In this document: in pieces, positions 42,216 to 50,560 of the stretch
How positions within the stretch are numbered: position 1 is the first letter of the stretch
Layout: every line of letters begins with the position of its first letter
Assembly (NCBI RefSeq): GCF_900187565.1
Contig: NZ_FYED01000012.1
Coordinates: 1 to 64,000 of the forward strand
Direction: 5' to 3'
DNA from: Pseudomonas sp. Irchel 3A7
GTDB taxonomy: Bacteria; Pseudomonadota; Gammaproteobacteria; Pseudomonadales; Pseudomonadaceae
Length of the DNA: 64,000 nucleotides
The notes under the pieces: model-generated
What the model was told of the DNA's origin: nothing
What the model saw: only the letters and a program-made list of their open reading frames with translations
Databases searched by the model: none
Program-made: the position numbers and the translations under genes

Positions 42216-42920
42216 TTACCAGCCCAGCGTTTCTTTCAGGAACGGAATAGTCAGCTTGCGCTGGGCTTGAAGGGAGGCCTGATCGAGACGCTCAAGCAAC
42301 TCGAACAGCGCGCTCATGCTTCGGGTACCGCGGGTCAGGATAAAATGCCCGACTTCATCGGTCAGGTGCAGGCCGCGACGGGATGCACGCAGTTGCAGGG
42401 CACGCAGCTTGTCTTCGTCGGAGAGCGGGCGCATCTGGAAGATCAGTGCCAGGGTCAGGCGGGATTTGAGGTCCGCCAGCTTCACCGGCAACTCGCGCGG
42501 GGACGTCGACGCGGCAATCAGCAGGCGCCGACCGCTGTCACGCAGACGATTGAACAGATGGAACAGCGCCTCTTCCCAATCCGCCTTGCCGGCAACGGCC
42601 TGCAGATCATCCAGACAGACCAGTTCGTACTGTTCGAGGTTGTCGAGAATCTCGATGCCGCGATCCATCAACTCGGCCAGCGGCAGATACACCGCCGGCT
42701 CGCCCATTTGCTCGAAACGCAGGCAGGCTGCCTGCAACAAATGCGTACGCCCTACCCCGTGCTTGCCCCAGAGGTAAATCAGGCTTTCGGTCCACCCGGC
42801 GTCGGCTTCGCACAGCCGCTCGACATAGCCGAGTGCAGCGGCATTGGCGCCTGGGTAGTAGTTGATGAAGGTGGCGTCGTCACGCAGACGCACACCTAGG
42901 GGCAGCTGAATCGGTTTCAT
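42216..42920 (-). CDS. hda: DnaA regulatory inactivator Hda
   Basis: Hda binds the loaded sliding clamp and makes DnaA hydrolyse its ATP, preventing re-initiation. This 234-residue protein begins with a clamp-binding motif (IQLPLGV, residues 4-10). It has a degenerate Walker A GKHGVGRTH (52-60), Walker B-like VCLDDLQAV, sensor-type RDSGRRLLIAAS and the C-terminal RGTRSMSALFELLERLD. Length suits the family. It is followed on the opposite side by the PerM-like gene, as in other pseudomonads. Confidence 0.94.
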   Translation of the reverse strand: MKPIQLPLGVRLRDDATFINYYPGANAAALGYVERLCEADAGWTESLIYLWGKHGVGRTHLLQAACLRFEQMGEPAVYLPLAELMDRGIEILDNLEQYELVCLDDLQAVAGKADWEEALFHLFNRLRDSGRRLLIAASTSPRELPVKLADLKSRLTLALIFQMRPLSDEDKLRALQLRASRRGLHLTDEVGHFILTRGTRSMSALFELLERLDQASLQAQRKLTIPFLKETLGW

Positions 42921-43051
42921 GCTGACTGAACAGTTCCAAAGGAACCGTTAGTGGCCTCTGTGTAAAGTTTGCGAAGTTTATACCCGTGAGGCCGACCGCA
43001 CAATGCGACAGACCACAAGCAAAATCAAAGGTTTGCGTTGACGCACCGGTT

Positions 43052-44191
43052 TCATGACAGTTTCTTTGGCGCTGCAGGCAACAACCCTGCATCGATCTGG
43101 GCTGCCTTTGAAGAAGCCTGAGACCCTGGCTCGTCAACCCCACCGTAAATATCAGAATCTTTATATAAATCATGCACATGGCGCACCAGCACCATGATCA
43201 CCGCCGCCACCGGCAACGCCAGCAGAACCCCGGTAAAACCGAACAGTTCACCACCGGCCAGTATCGCGAAGATCACTGCCACCGGGTGCAGGCCAATGCG
43301 GTCTCCCACCAGCAACGGCGTCAGTACCATGCCCTCCAGCGCCTGACCGACCATGAACACCGCCACGATGCCGATCATCGGGTACAGATCGCCGCCAAAC
43401 TGGAACAGACCGGCAATCAATGCCGCGCCAATACCGATGACAAACCCCATGTACGGGACAATCGCCGCCAAACCGGCAATCAGACCGATCAACAGACCCA
43501 ATTCCAGCCCGACCAACATCAGGCCCGCGGCATAGATCACGCCCAAGGCCACCATCACCAGCAACTGCCCGCGCACAAACGCCCCGAGCACTTCATGACA
43601 CTCACCAGCGAGTAATACTGCGCGCTCCTCGCGATCCCGGGGCAGCAGACCACGGATCTTTGCCATCATCAAATCCCAATCCCGCAGCAAGTAGAAACTC
43701 ACCACCGGTATCAGCACCAGATTCGCCAGCCAGCCAATCAAAGCCAGACCGGAAGCCGTCGCCTGACTCAGCACCACCCCGACGATGTCGGTGGTCTGCC
43801 CCATGTGCTCACTAATGGCGGCCTTGAGTTTGTCGAACTTCCAGAACCCCTCCGACAAACCGAACTTGGACTGCGCCCACGGCAGCGCGGTGTGCTGCAA
43901 CCAATCGAGCATCTGCGGTGCCAGCTCATATAAACGCAACAACTGCTTGGCGAGCATCGGCACCAACACCAGCAACAGCGCTGTGAAGATCAAGGTAAAC
44001 AGCGCGAATACAGCGACCACGCCCAAGGTTCGCGACAGCCCGGCTTTTTCCATCCTGTCCACCAGTGGGTCAAACAGATAAGCCAACAGCAACGCCACCA
44101 GGAACGGCGTCAGAATCGGGTGCAACAGCCAGATAAACGCGCAGAGCAGAACCACCCCACCCAACCAGAACCAACGCCGCGTATCGGCCAT
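43052..44191 (-). CDS. AI-2E/PerM-family membrane transporter
   Basis: This 379-residue inner-membrane protein has about seven to eight helices: two at the N-terminus, a helical cytoplasmic or periplasmic domain at about 80-150, and a C-terminal bundle with AAIVPYMGFVIGIGAALIAG and LVGDRIGLHPVAVIFAILAGGELFGF, both hallmarks of the PF01594 family. Members are proposed exporters or antiporters. I chose the ATG at 44191, which has GGAG 6 nt upstream. It lies between the DUF2066 gene and hda, all on the minus strand. Confidence 0.88.
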   Translation of the reverse strand: MADTRRWFWLGGVVLLCAFIWLLHPILTPFLVALLLAYLFDPLVDRMEKAGLSRTLGVVAVFALFTLIFTALLLVLVPMLAKQLLRLYELAPQMLDWLQHTALPWAQSKFGLSEGFWKFDKLKAAISEHMGQTTDIVGVVLSQATASGLALIGWLANLVLIPVVSFYLLRDWDLMMAKIRGLLPRDREERAVLLAGECHEVLGAFVRGQLLVMVALGVIYAAGLMLVGLELGLLIGLIAGLAAIVPYMGFVIGIGAALIAGLFQFGGDLYPMIGIVAVFMVGQALEGMVLTPLLVGDRIGLHPVAVIFAILAGGELFGFTGVLLALPVAAVIMVLVRHVHDLYKDSDIYGGVDEPGSQASSKAAQIDAGLLPAAPKKLS

Positions 44192-44227
44192 GAACCACTC
44201 CATTGCTTCTATATAAAGAAAGAAAAA

Positions 44228-45286
44228 CTACCAGCGAAATCGTAACTGCGGTGTCGGTGCCGGGGCGGGTGTCGCGACAGGAACCGAACCGTCAGCCACC
44301 GGTGCAACAGGCGCGACGGGAGCAGGTGCGGGTGCCGTTGTAACTTCCTGCAATTTCGCCAGCGACAACTGCGCCCGCAGCTGATCGGTACTGCCATTGA
44401 CCCGATAGAGGATCCGGTCGCCATTGACACTTTGCGGGCGCCCGGAAAAAGGCTCCAGCAAACGCCCAAGGGTCGCATAGCGCTCAAGATTCATGCCCTG
44501 CACTTCCAGCAACTGTTGAGTTGCAGCCCCTGGCCTGGCGACAAAGCGCGGTGCCAGACGCTCATTGACCGCCAGCATCACCGCGTCCGCCAAAGCGGCT
44601 TGATCAGCCCCCTGGGCAGTGCCCGCCTCTTTCTGATCCCCCAGCCACAAACGCCATTTGGCTTGCCACTGCCCACCCTCTTCGCGGGCGTGTACTGCCA
44701 GCAAGGCGTCGGCATTGTACCTTTCCGATGCGTTGCGCAGCGGCGCCGGATCAGCACTTTCCAGATTGGGCGCGGTGGCGACGATCTGTTCATTCAAATC
44801 CGCCAGGGGCAAGCGCAACGGCAAGCCACGGTGCTGTGCCGCGCGGCGCAGCGGGGCCGCACTGGCCTGACCATCCCCCACCAGGCTTGAACCATCGCTG
44901 TAGTCGTTCAGCCACCACCCGAGGATGGAGGGTCGATTGGCGCCCCACATGGCCAACCCGGCACGGCGCATGGCCTGTTCAGTGGTGCCCGGATCGAAAT
45001 CGACTTTCAGGACTTCCGGTGGCCCGGCGTCATAACCGAACTGACTGATGATTTGCTGCGGGTCCTTGCGGATCGCTGCCAGCCCCGGACTTTGCGCTGC
45101 CTTGGGGTCGCCGGTCAGACGCAAGACAAGGGTATCGAGGGCGCGTTGAGTCGCCTGGTCCCGCTCCTGCGGCGACTGGCCGCTGACGGGTTCGCGCACC
45201 TGGTAAAGGCCTTTGACGGTTTCGCCATGACTGACCAGGCTGAACAGTGACAAACAGCCCACAAACAAGAATTTGCAAAAACGCAT
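44228..45286 (-). CDS. DUF2066 secreted protein
   Basis: This 352-residue protein has an N-terminal signal peptide (FCKFLFVGCLSLFSLVSHG) and the DUF2066 domain over most of its length, with GLYQVREPVSGQSPQERDQATQRALDTLVLRLTGD near the start. The C-terminus is a Pro/Ala-rich tail ending TPQLRFRW. Function unknown. The ATG at 45286 has CAGGA 8 nt upstream; a longer frame begins at 45376 but lacks a signal peptide at its end. It is divergent from purM and upstream of the PerM-like gene by about 36 bp. Confidence 0.87.
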   Translation of the reverse strand: MRFCKFLFVGCLSLFSLVSHGETVKGLYQVREPVSGQSPQERDQATQRALDTLVLRLTGDPKAAQSPGLAAIRKDPQQIISQFGYDAGPPEVLKVDFDPGTTEQAMRRAGLAMWGANRPSILGWWLNDYSDGSSLVGDGQASAAPLRRAAQHRGLPLRLPLADLNEQIVATAPNLESADPAPLRNASERYNADALLAVHAREEGGQWQAKWRLWLGDQKEAGTAQGADQAALADAVMLAVNERLAPRFVARPGAATQQLLEVQGMNLERYATLGRLLEPFSGRPQSVNGDRILYRVNGSTDQLRAQLSLAKLQEVTTAPAPAPVAPVAPVADGSVPVATPAPAPTPQLRFRW

Positions 45287-45670
45287 GGAAGATTCCTGAG
45301 GACAAGAGCAGCTGGAACAGGCCGCATGAACATGATCGGGCAAGGCTGTGACCATCGCCTGGCGCAAAACATTCACACGCCCCGGGTAAGTTTTCGCACT
45401 GTCATAACGATAGACGGTAAATGCCGATACCCTTCCCAGGCCTGAAGGATGCCACCATCACGCTGTAATGATGGTTTTTTTATGCCGATATGCCCCTGCC
45501 GTCGGCCTGAGGATGGCCGCTGCCCTTCAAGCCTGATAAAATCGCGCGCCTTCGCAGACCGGCAACAGCCGGGCACTATCGAAATTCGCGTGAGGCAATC
45601 GCCCCCGTCGATTTCGGCGCCCCCGCTGAACTCGGTCGTTACCCAGAAATCCCCCCTAAAGGCCTGGATC
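45287..45670. other. Divergent leader between the DUF2066 gene and purM
   Basis: The 384-bp gap should hold both promoters. The only structured element I can support is the terminator-like hairpin at 45454-45481. No gene or known riboswitch is visible. Confidence 0.5.
45454..45481 (+). terminator. Terminator-like hairpin in the purM leader
   Basis: ACCATCA (45454-45460) pairs with TGATGGT (45469-45475), loop CGCTGTAA, followed by seven T. It lies about 190 nt before the purM start with no gene upstream on that strand. Confidence 0.55.
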
Positions 45671-46729
45671 ATGAGCAAGCAACCCTCCCTGAGCTACAAG
45701 GACGCCGGTGTAGACATCGACGCCGGTGAAGCATTGGTCGAACGCATCAAGAGCGTCGCCAAGCGCACTGCGCGCCCGGAAGTCATGGGCGGCCTGGGCG
45801 GTTTTGGCGCCCTCTGCGAAATCCCGGCCGGCTACAAGCAGCCCGTGCTGGTTTCCGGCACTGACGGCGTCGGCACCAAACTGCGCCTGGCACTGAACCT
45901 GAACAAGCACGACAGCATCGGCATCGACCTGGTTGCCATGTGCGTCAACGACTTGGTGGTGTGCGGCGCCGAGCCGCTGTTCTTCCTTGACTACTACGCC
46001 ACCGGCAAACTGAACGTCGACACCGCCGCTCAGGTCGTGACCGGCATCGGCGCAGGCTGCGAGCTGTCCGGCTGCTCCCTGGTCGGCGGCGAAACCGCTG
46101 AGATGCCTGGCATGTACGAAGGCGAAGACTACGACCTGGCCGGCTTCTGTGTCGGCGTCGTGGAAAAATCCGAAATCATCGACGGCTCCAAAGTCGCTAC
46201 CGGCGACGCCCTGCTCGCCCTGCCATCGTCCGGCCCGCACTCCAACGGTTACTCGCTGATCCGCAAGATCATCGAAGTCTCCGGTGCCGACATCGAAAAC
46301 ACCCAGCTCGACGGCAAACCGCTGACCGACCTGCTGATGGCCCCGACCCGTATCTACGTGAAGCCGTTGCTCAAGCTGATCAAGGAAACCGGCGCCGTCA
46401 AGGCCATGGCCCACATCACCGGTGGCGGCCTGCTGGACAACATTCCGCGCGTGCTGCCAAAAGGCGCACAAGCCGTGGTTGACGTGGCGAGCTGGACCCG
46501 CCCGGCCGTGTTCGACTGGCTGCAAGAGAAAGGCAACGTCGACGAGAACGAAATGCACCGCGTGCTGAACTGCGGCGTGGGCATGGTCATCTGCGTGGCG
46601 CAAGAGCACGTTGAAACCGCCCTGAACGTTCTGCGCGAAGCCGGCGAGCAGCCTTGGGTCATCGGTCAGATCTCCACCGCTGCCGAAGGCGCGGCTCAGG
46701 TTGAACTGAAGAACCTCAAGGCTCATTGA
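45671..46729 (+). CDS. purM: Phosphoribosylformylglycinamidine cyclo-ligase (AIR synthetase)
   Basis: PurM closes the imidazole ring in purine synthesis, using ATP. The 352-residue protein begins MSKQPSLSYKDAGVDIDAGEALVERIK and contains VSGTDGVGTKLRLA, GIDLVAMCVNDLVVCGAEPLFFLDYYATG, LVGGETAEMPGMY and GPHSNGYSLIRKI, all family signatures. The ATG at 45671 is preceded by AAGGCCTGG. It overlaps purN by one base (TGATG) and is divergent from the DUF2066 gene. Confidence 0.97.
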   Translation: MSKQPSLSYKDAGVDIDAGEALVERIKSVAKRTARPEVMGGLGGFGALCEIPAGYKQPVLVSGTDGVGTKLRLALNLNKHDSIGIDLVAMCVNDLVVCGAEPLFFLDYYATGKLNVDTAAQVVTGIGAGCELSGCSLVGGETAEMPGMYEGEDYDLAGFCVGVVEKSEIIDGSKVATGDALLALPSSGPHSNGYSLIRKIIEVSGADIENTQLDGKPLTDLLMAPTRIYVKPLLKLIKETGAVKAMAHITGGGLLDNIPRVLPKGAQAVVDVASWTRPAVFDWLQEKGNVDENEMHRVLNCGVGMVICVAQEHVETALNVLREAGEQPWVIGQISTAAEGAAQVELKNLKAH

Positions 46730-47379
46730 TGTCCCAGACCTGTGATGTGGTGGTGCTGTTGTCCGGCACCGGCAGTAACTTGCAGGCCTTGATCGACAGC
46801 ACGCGGACCGGCGACAGCCCGGTCCGCATCGCTGCGGTGATTTCCAACCGTGCCGACGCCTTCGGCCTGCAACGCGCCAGGGATGCGGGTATCGATACCC
46901 GCACCCTGGATCACAAGGCTTTCGACGGCCGCGAGGCCTTCGATGCCGCGCTGATCGAACTGATCGACGCCTTCCACCCCAAACTCGTGGTACTGGCCGG
47001 TTTCATGCGCATTCTCAGCGCGGACTTCGTGCGCCATTACCAGGGTCGCCTGCTCAACATCCATCCTTCGCTGCTGCCCAAATACAAAGGGTTACACACT
47101 CATCAGCGCGCGCTGGAGGCTGGCGACGCCGAGCACGGCTGCTCCGTGCACTTCGTCACCGAGGAACTCGATGGCGGACCACTGGTCGTACAGGCAGTAA
47201 TACCGGTAGAGTTGCACGACTCGCCGCAGAGTCTGGCGCAGCGGGTCCACGTTCAGGAACACCTGATCTACCCGATGGCCGTTCGCTGGTTTGCCGAGGG
47301 CCGGCTATCACTTGGCGATCAAGGTGCTTTACTGGATGGACAGTTACTCGCGGCCAGCGGCCACTTGATTCGAACCTAG
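46729..47379 (+). CDS. purN: Phosphoribosylglycinamide formyltransferase
   Basis: PurN transfers the formyl group from 10-formyltetrahydrofolate to GAR. This 216-residue enzyme has VLLSGTGSNLQALID for phosphate binding and the catalytic set Asn110, His112 (LLNIHPSLLPKYKG) and Asp148 (TEELDGGPLV). Its ATG shares a base with the purM stop, so translation is coupled. The next gene begins 8 bp after the PurN stop with a ribosome site overlapping that stop. Confidence 0.96.
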   Translation: MSQTCDVVVLLSGTGSNLQALIDSTRTGDSPVRIAAVISNRADAFGLQRARDAGIDTRTLDHKAFDGREAFDAALIELIDAFHPKLVVLAGFMRILSADFVRHYQGRLLNIHPSLLPKYKGLHTHQRALEAGDAEHGCSVHFVTEELDGGPLVVQAVIPVELHDSPQSLAQRVHVQEHLIYPMAVRWFAEGRLSLGDQGALLDGQLLAASGHLIRT

Positions 47380-47387
47380 GAGATTTT

Positions 47388-48101
47388 ATGCGTCGTGCCC
47401 TGCTCTTCGCTTGCGCTCTGTTCGCCTTGCCCTTCGCACAGGCTGCAGACCTTCAACCTTTCTCCGCCAGCTACACCGCCGACTGGAAGCAGCTGCCCAT
47501 GAGCGGCACCGCCGAGCGCAGCCTGACCAAGGAAGCCAACGGCGTCTGGAGGCTCAGCTTCAAGGCTTCGATGATGATCGCCAGCCTGTCCGAAGAAAGC
47601 ACCCTGACCGTCGACAAGGACACCCTGCTGCCACAGTCCTACCACTTCGAACGAGGTGGCCTGGGCAAGGCCAAGAAGGCTGATCTGGACTTCGACTGGG
47701 CCGCCAAAAAAGTCACCGGCACCGACCGCGGTGACCCTGTCAACATTCCGCTCAACCGCGGCATGGTCGACAAATCCACCTACCAGCTGGCGCTGCAGCA
47801 CGACGTGGCCGCCGGCAAGAAAAGCATGAGCTATCAAGTGGTAGACGATGGCGAAGTCGACACCTATGACTTCCGCGTGCTGGGTTCGGAAAAGGTCGAC
47901 ACAAAAGCCGGCCAGATCGAAGCGATCAAGGTCGAGCGCGTGCGCGACCCGACACAAAGCAAGCGCATCACCGTGCTCTGGTTCGCCAAGGATTGGGACT
48001 ACCTGCTGGTCCGCCTGCAACAGGTTGAAACCGACGGCAAGGAGTACAACATCATGCTCCTGGACGGCAAGGTCAACGGCAAGACTGTCAAAGGCAGTTG
48101 A
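47388..48101 (+). CDS. DUF3108 periplasmic protein
   Basis: This 237-residue protein has a Sec signal peptide (cleavage after AQA near residue 19) and the DUF3108 beta-rich fold: FSASYTADWKQLPMSGTAERSL, then repeated strands to TVLWFAKDWDYLLVRLQQVETDGKEYNIMLL. Function unknown. The TAGGAGA ribosome site overlaps the purN stop, so it is the third gene of the pur operon; the same arrangement is frequent in pseudomonads. A strong terminator follows at 48117-48144. Confidence 0.87.
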   Translation: MRRALLFACALFALPFAQAADLQPFSASYTADWKQLPMSGTAERSLTKEANGVWRLSFKASMMIASLSEESTLTVDKDTLLPQSYHFERGGLGKAKKADLDFDWAAKKVTGTDRGDPVNIPLNRGMVDKSTYQLALQHDVAAGKKSMSYQVVDDGEVDTYDFRVLGSEKVDTKAGQIEAIKVERVRDPTQSKRITVLWFAKDWDYLLVRLQQVETDGKEYNIMLLDGKVNGKTVKGS

Positions 48102-48116
48102 GCTACCGACACGACG

Positions 48117-48144
48117 AAGCCCCGCACTCGCGGGGCTTTTTTTT
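48117..48144 (+). terminator. Terminator of the purM-purN-DUF3108 operon
   Basis: AAGCCCCGC (48117-48125) pairs with GCGGGGCTT (48130-48138), loop ACTC, followed by a run of eight T. Confidence 0.93.
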
Positions 48145-48251
48145 CGCCTGGCATTCGGCAAAGAAAGCGGAACGCGCCTCAAGAGGAATGCTCTATACCT
48201 TCAAGGTCTTTTTTGATCGAATGACGCATCCTGTTGCCTGCGAGGTTTCCC

Positions 48252-48668
48252 ATGACTGTTACCGTCAATACCGTCTGCGCCGAAGGTTTTCGCCATACCG
48301 TTCAGATCGATGACCACGAACTCTTTGCCGATGTTCCTGTATCCGCAGGAGGTGAAGGCTCGGCGCCGGAACCCCACGATTACTTCGATGCCGCACTGGG
48401 TGCCTGCAAAGCCCTGACCCTCAAGCTGTATGCCAGGAAGAAGGGCATCCCGCTGACCGGTGTCGGCGTCGAGGTCAAACGCGACAACAGTGAAGAGCAA
48501 AAGGGCAAATACGCGCTGCACGTCAAACTGACCCTCAAGGGCGTGCTGACCGACGCACAGCGTGACGAGCTGCACCGCGTGGCCGATCGCTGCCCGATCC
48601 ACAAGCTGATGACCAGCAGTGAAGTCAGCATCGAAACTCATTTGTCCGAAGGCGCGTTCAGCCAATAG
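48252..48668 (+). CDS. OsmC-family peroxiredoxin-like protein
   Basis: This 138-residue protein has the OsmC fold with the two redox Cys residues expected of the family: Cys52 in AALGACKALTLKLYARKKG and Cys114 in ADRCPIHKLM. Members reduce organic hydroperoxides with a lipoylated or thiol reductant. I chose the ATG at 48252, which follows GAGG by 6 nt, over an in-frame ATG 18 bp upstream. It is followed by the pirin gene on the same strand after 62 bp. Confidence 0.9.
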   Translation: MTVTVNTVCAEGFRHTVQIDDHELFADVPVSAGGEGSAPEPHDYFDAALGACKALTLKLYARKKGIPLTGVGVEVKRDNSEEQKGKYALHVKLTLKGVLTDAQRDELHRVADRCPIHKLMTSSEVSIETHLSEGAFSQ

Positions 48669-48730
48669 CGGCAAGGGTTGCGCAAGCGGGTTATGCTCGT
48701 CCGCATCACCCGCTCAGTCTGGAACGCACC

Positions 48731-49618
48731 ATGAACACTCCGCTCGTGATCCGCCCCCGCGCCGAAGATGTCGAAGGCCAGCCGATTCTTCGCCCGTTGC
48801 CATCCGCCAAATGCCGCAATGTCGGGCCTTTCGTATTTTTCGACCACATGCTGCAAACCCGCTACGCTGCGGGAGACGGCATGAACATCCGACAGCATCC
48901 GCACATTGGCCTGTCCACGCTCACCTACCTGTTTGAGGGGCAACTCCAGCACAAGGACAGCCTCGGTTCGGATCAAGTGGTCAACGCCGGGGATGTCAGC
49001 TGGATGACCGCCGGCAGCGCCATCGCCCACGTCGAGCGCACGCCCGACGCCCTGAAAGAACGTGGTTTCACGATGCACGGCTTGCAAATCTGGCTGGCCT
49101 CGCCCAAGGACCATGAACAGGGTCCGGGCCATTACAGCCACCACCCCGCGTCTACCCTGCCGGTCAGTGAAAACCTTGGCGTGAAGATCCGCATGATTGC
49201 CGGGTCAGGCTTTTGCCTGCAATCGCCGGTGCCGGTGCTTTCTCCTACGCTGTATGCCGAATTGCACCTGCAAACGGCGACGTCCTTGCTGATTCCCACC
49301 GAACATGAAGAACGTGCGCTCTATGTGTTGAGCGGCGAGGTACAACTGGAAGGCGAATTGATAGAACCGCATTCGCTGGTGGTGCTGCCCGTCGGTGAAG
49401 AGATGACGCTGTTCGCCGAGAGCGATTGTCATGCCGTGCTGTTTGGCGGAGCACCGCTGGACGGTCCGCGGCGGATCAACTGGAATTTTGTGGCGAGCGA
49501 TCCAGCGCTGATCGACGAAGCGCGCCGTCGCTGGGCGGCCGGGGATTGGCCGACGGTGCCGGGGGAAGTTGAGCGGATCGAATTGCCAAAACAGCGAAGC
49601 GAGCCCACTCCCTTGTAA
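48731..49618 (+). CDS. Pirin-family metalloprotein
   Basis: This 295-residue bicupin has the pirin metal ligands His56, His58 (RQHPHIGLSTLTYLFEG), His100 and Glu102 (AIAHVERTP) and the core GPFVFFDHM near the N-terminus. Bacterial pirins may be quercetin dioxygenases or regulators of central metabolism; which applies is unknown. The ATG at 48731 is preceded by GGAAC. A decayed REPIN follows its stop. Confidence 0.92.
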   Translation: MNTPLVIRPRAEDVEGQPILRPLPSAKCRNVGPFVFFDHMLQTRYAAGDGMNIRQHPHIGLSTLTYLFEGQLQHKDSLGSDQVVNAGDVSWMTAGSAIAHVERTPDALKERGFTMHGLQIWLASPKDHEQGPGHYSHHPASTLPVSENLGVKIRMIAGSGFCLQSPVPVLSPTLYAELHLQTATSLLIPTEHEERALYVLSGEVQLEGELIEPHSLVVLPVGEEMTLFAESDCHAVLFGGAPLDGPRRINWNFVASDPALIDEARRRWAAGDWPTVPGEVERIELPKQRSEPTPL

Positions 49619-49642
49619 TTGTCTTTGGTGTGAATCACACCG

Positions 49643-49710
49643 CCTTCGCGAGCAGGCTCGCTCCCACAATGGAATGTGTTCCCCTGTGGAAGCGAGTCTG
49701 CTCCGGGCGG
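49643..49710. repeat. Decayed REPIN after the pirin gene
   Basis: The left arm is intact (TTCGCGAGCAGGCTCGCTCC), but the right arm reads CTGTGGAAGCGAGTCTGCTC and then diverges, so the palindrome is eroding. Confidence 0.8.
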
Positions 49711-49764
49711 CGTTCCGACGAAGAGGCCGGCGCTAACACCGACCCGATAGCGGCAAAAAAGTGG

Positions 49765-50493
49765 TCAACCCTTGAACACTTCATCCAGCAGATTGTGCAT
49801 CGAAGCGAATGCACGGGCGGCGATCTTCGCGTCGTACATCATCATGCCCGGCACCTTGGCATGCGGGTCGGTGAACGAGTGGAAAGCCCCACCGTAGCTC
49901 AGCAACTGCCAATCCACACCAGCAGCGTTCATTTCTTCTTCGAAGGCGGGCAATTGCTCTTTCGGCACCAATGGATCGGAAGCGCCGTGCAGCACCAATA
50001 CCGAGCCCTTGATATTTTTCGCATCGTTGACGTCCGGCGTATCGAGGGTGCCGTGGAACGACACCGCCGCCTTCACCGGTGCACCGGTACGGGCAAACTC
50101 CAGGGCGCAGCAACCACCGAAGCAGAAACCGAAGGTCGCCAGTTTCGACGTATCGACCTGCGCCTCGCCCTGCTGTTGCAACTGTTCAAAAGCCACTTGC
50201 ATGCGCTTACGCAGCAGTGCCCGGTCATTTTTCAGCGGCATCATCGCCGCGCCCGCCTCGTCGTTGTTGGTTGGACGAACCGACTGGCCGTAGAGGTCCG
50301 CGATCAGCACCACGTAGCCCTTGGCCGCCACCGACTTGGCAATCTCCTCGGCGCCGGCACCGACGCCCATCCAGTTCGGCGCCATCAGCAGACCAGGGCG
50401 CACACCTTTATGATCGGCGTCGAAAGCCAGGCGGCTCTCGTAAGCCTGCCCGTCAATCTGGTAGGCAACGGAACGTACAGTGATTTGACTCAT
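49765..50493 (-). CDS. Dienelactone hydrolase family protein
   Basis: This 242-residue alpha/beta hydrolase carries the dienelactone-hydrolase triad Cys124 (GFCFGGCC), Asp173 (HGASDPLVP) and His205 (GGAFHSFTDP). The substrate is not known; a carboxymethylenebutenolidase-like activity is possible. I chose the ATG at 50493, which has AGGAG 7 nt upstream; a longer frame to 50604 would run through the htpG terminator. It lies downstream of htpG on the same strand but is separated by that terminator. Confidence 0.9.
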   Translation of the reverse strand: MSQITVRSVAYQIDGQAYESRLAFDADHKGVRPGLLMAPNWMGVGAGAEEIAKSVAAKGYVVLIADLYGQSVRPTNNDEAGAAMMPLKNDRALLRKRMQVAFEQLQQQGEAQVDTSKLATFGFCFGGCCALEFARTGAPVKAAVSFHGTLDTPDVNDAKNIKGSVLVLHGASDPLVPKEQLPAFEEEMNAAGVDWQLLSYGGAFHSFTDPHAKVPGMMMYDAKIAARAFASMHNLLDEVFKG

Positions 50494-50524
50494 TTCTGAC
50501 TCCTGATTTTTGAACACCAGAATG

Positions 50525-50550
50525 AAAAAACCCGCCGAAGCGGGTTTTTC
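50525..50550 (-). terminator. Terminator of htpG
   Basis: AAAAACCCGC (50526-50535) pairs with GCGGGTTTTT (50540-50549), loop CGAA; the minus strand continues in T. It lies 11 bp after the htpG stop. Confidence 0.93.
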
Positions 50551-50560
50551 TACAACGCAG

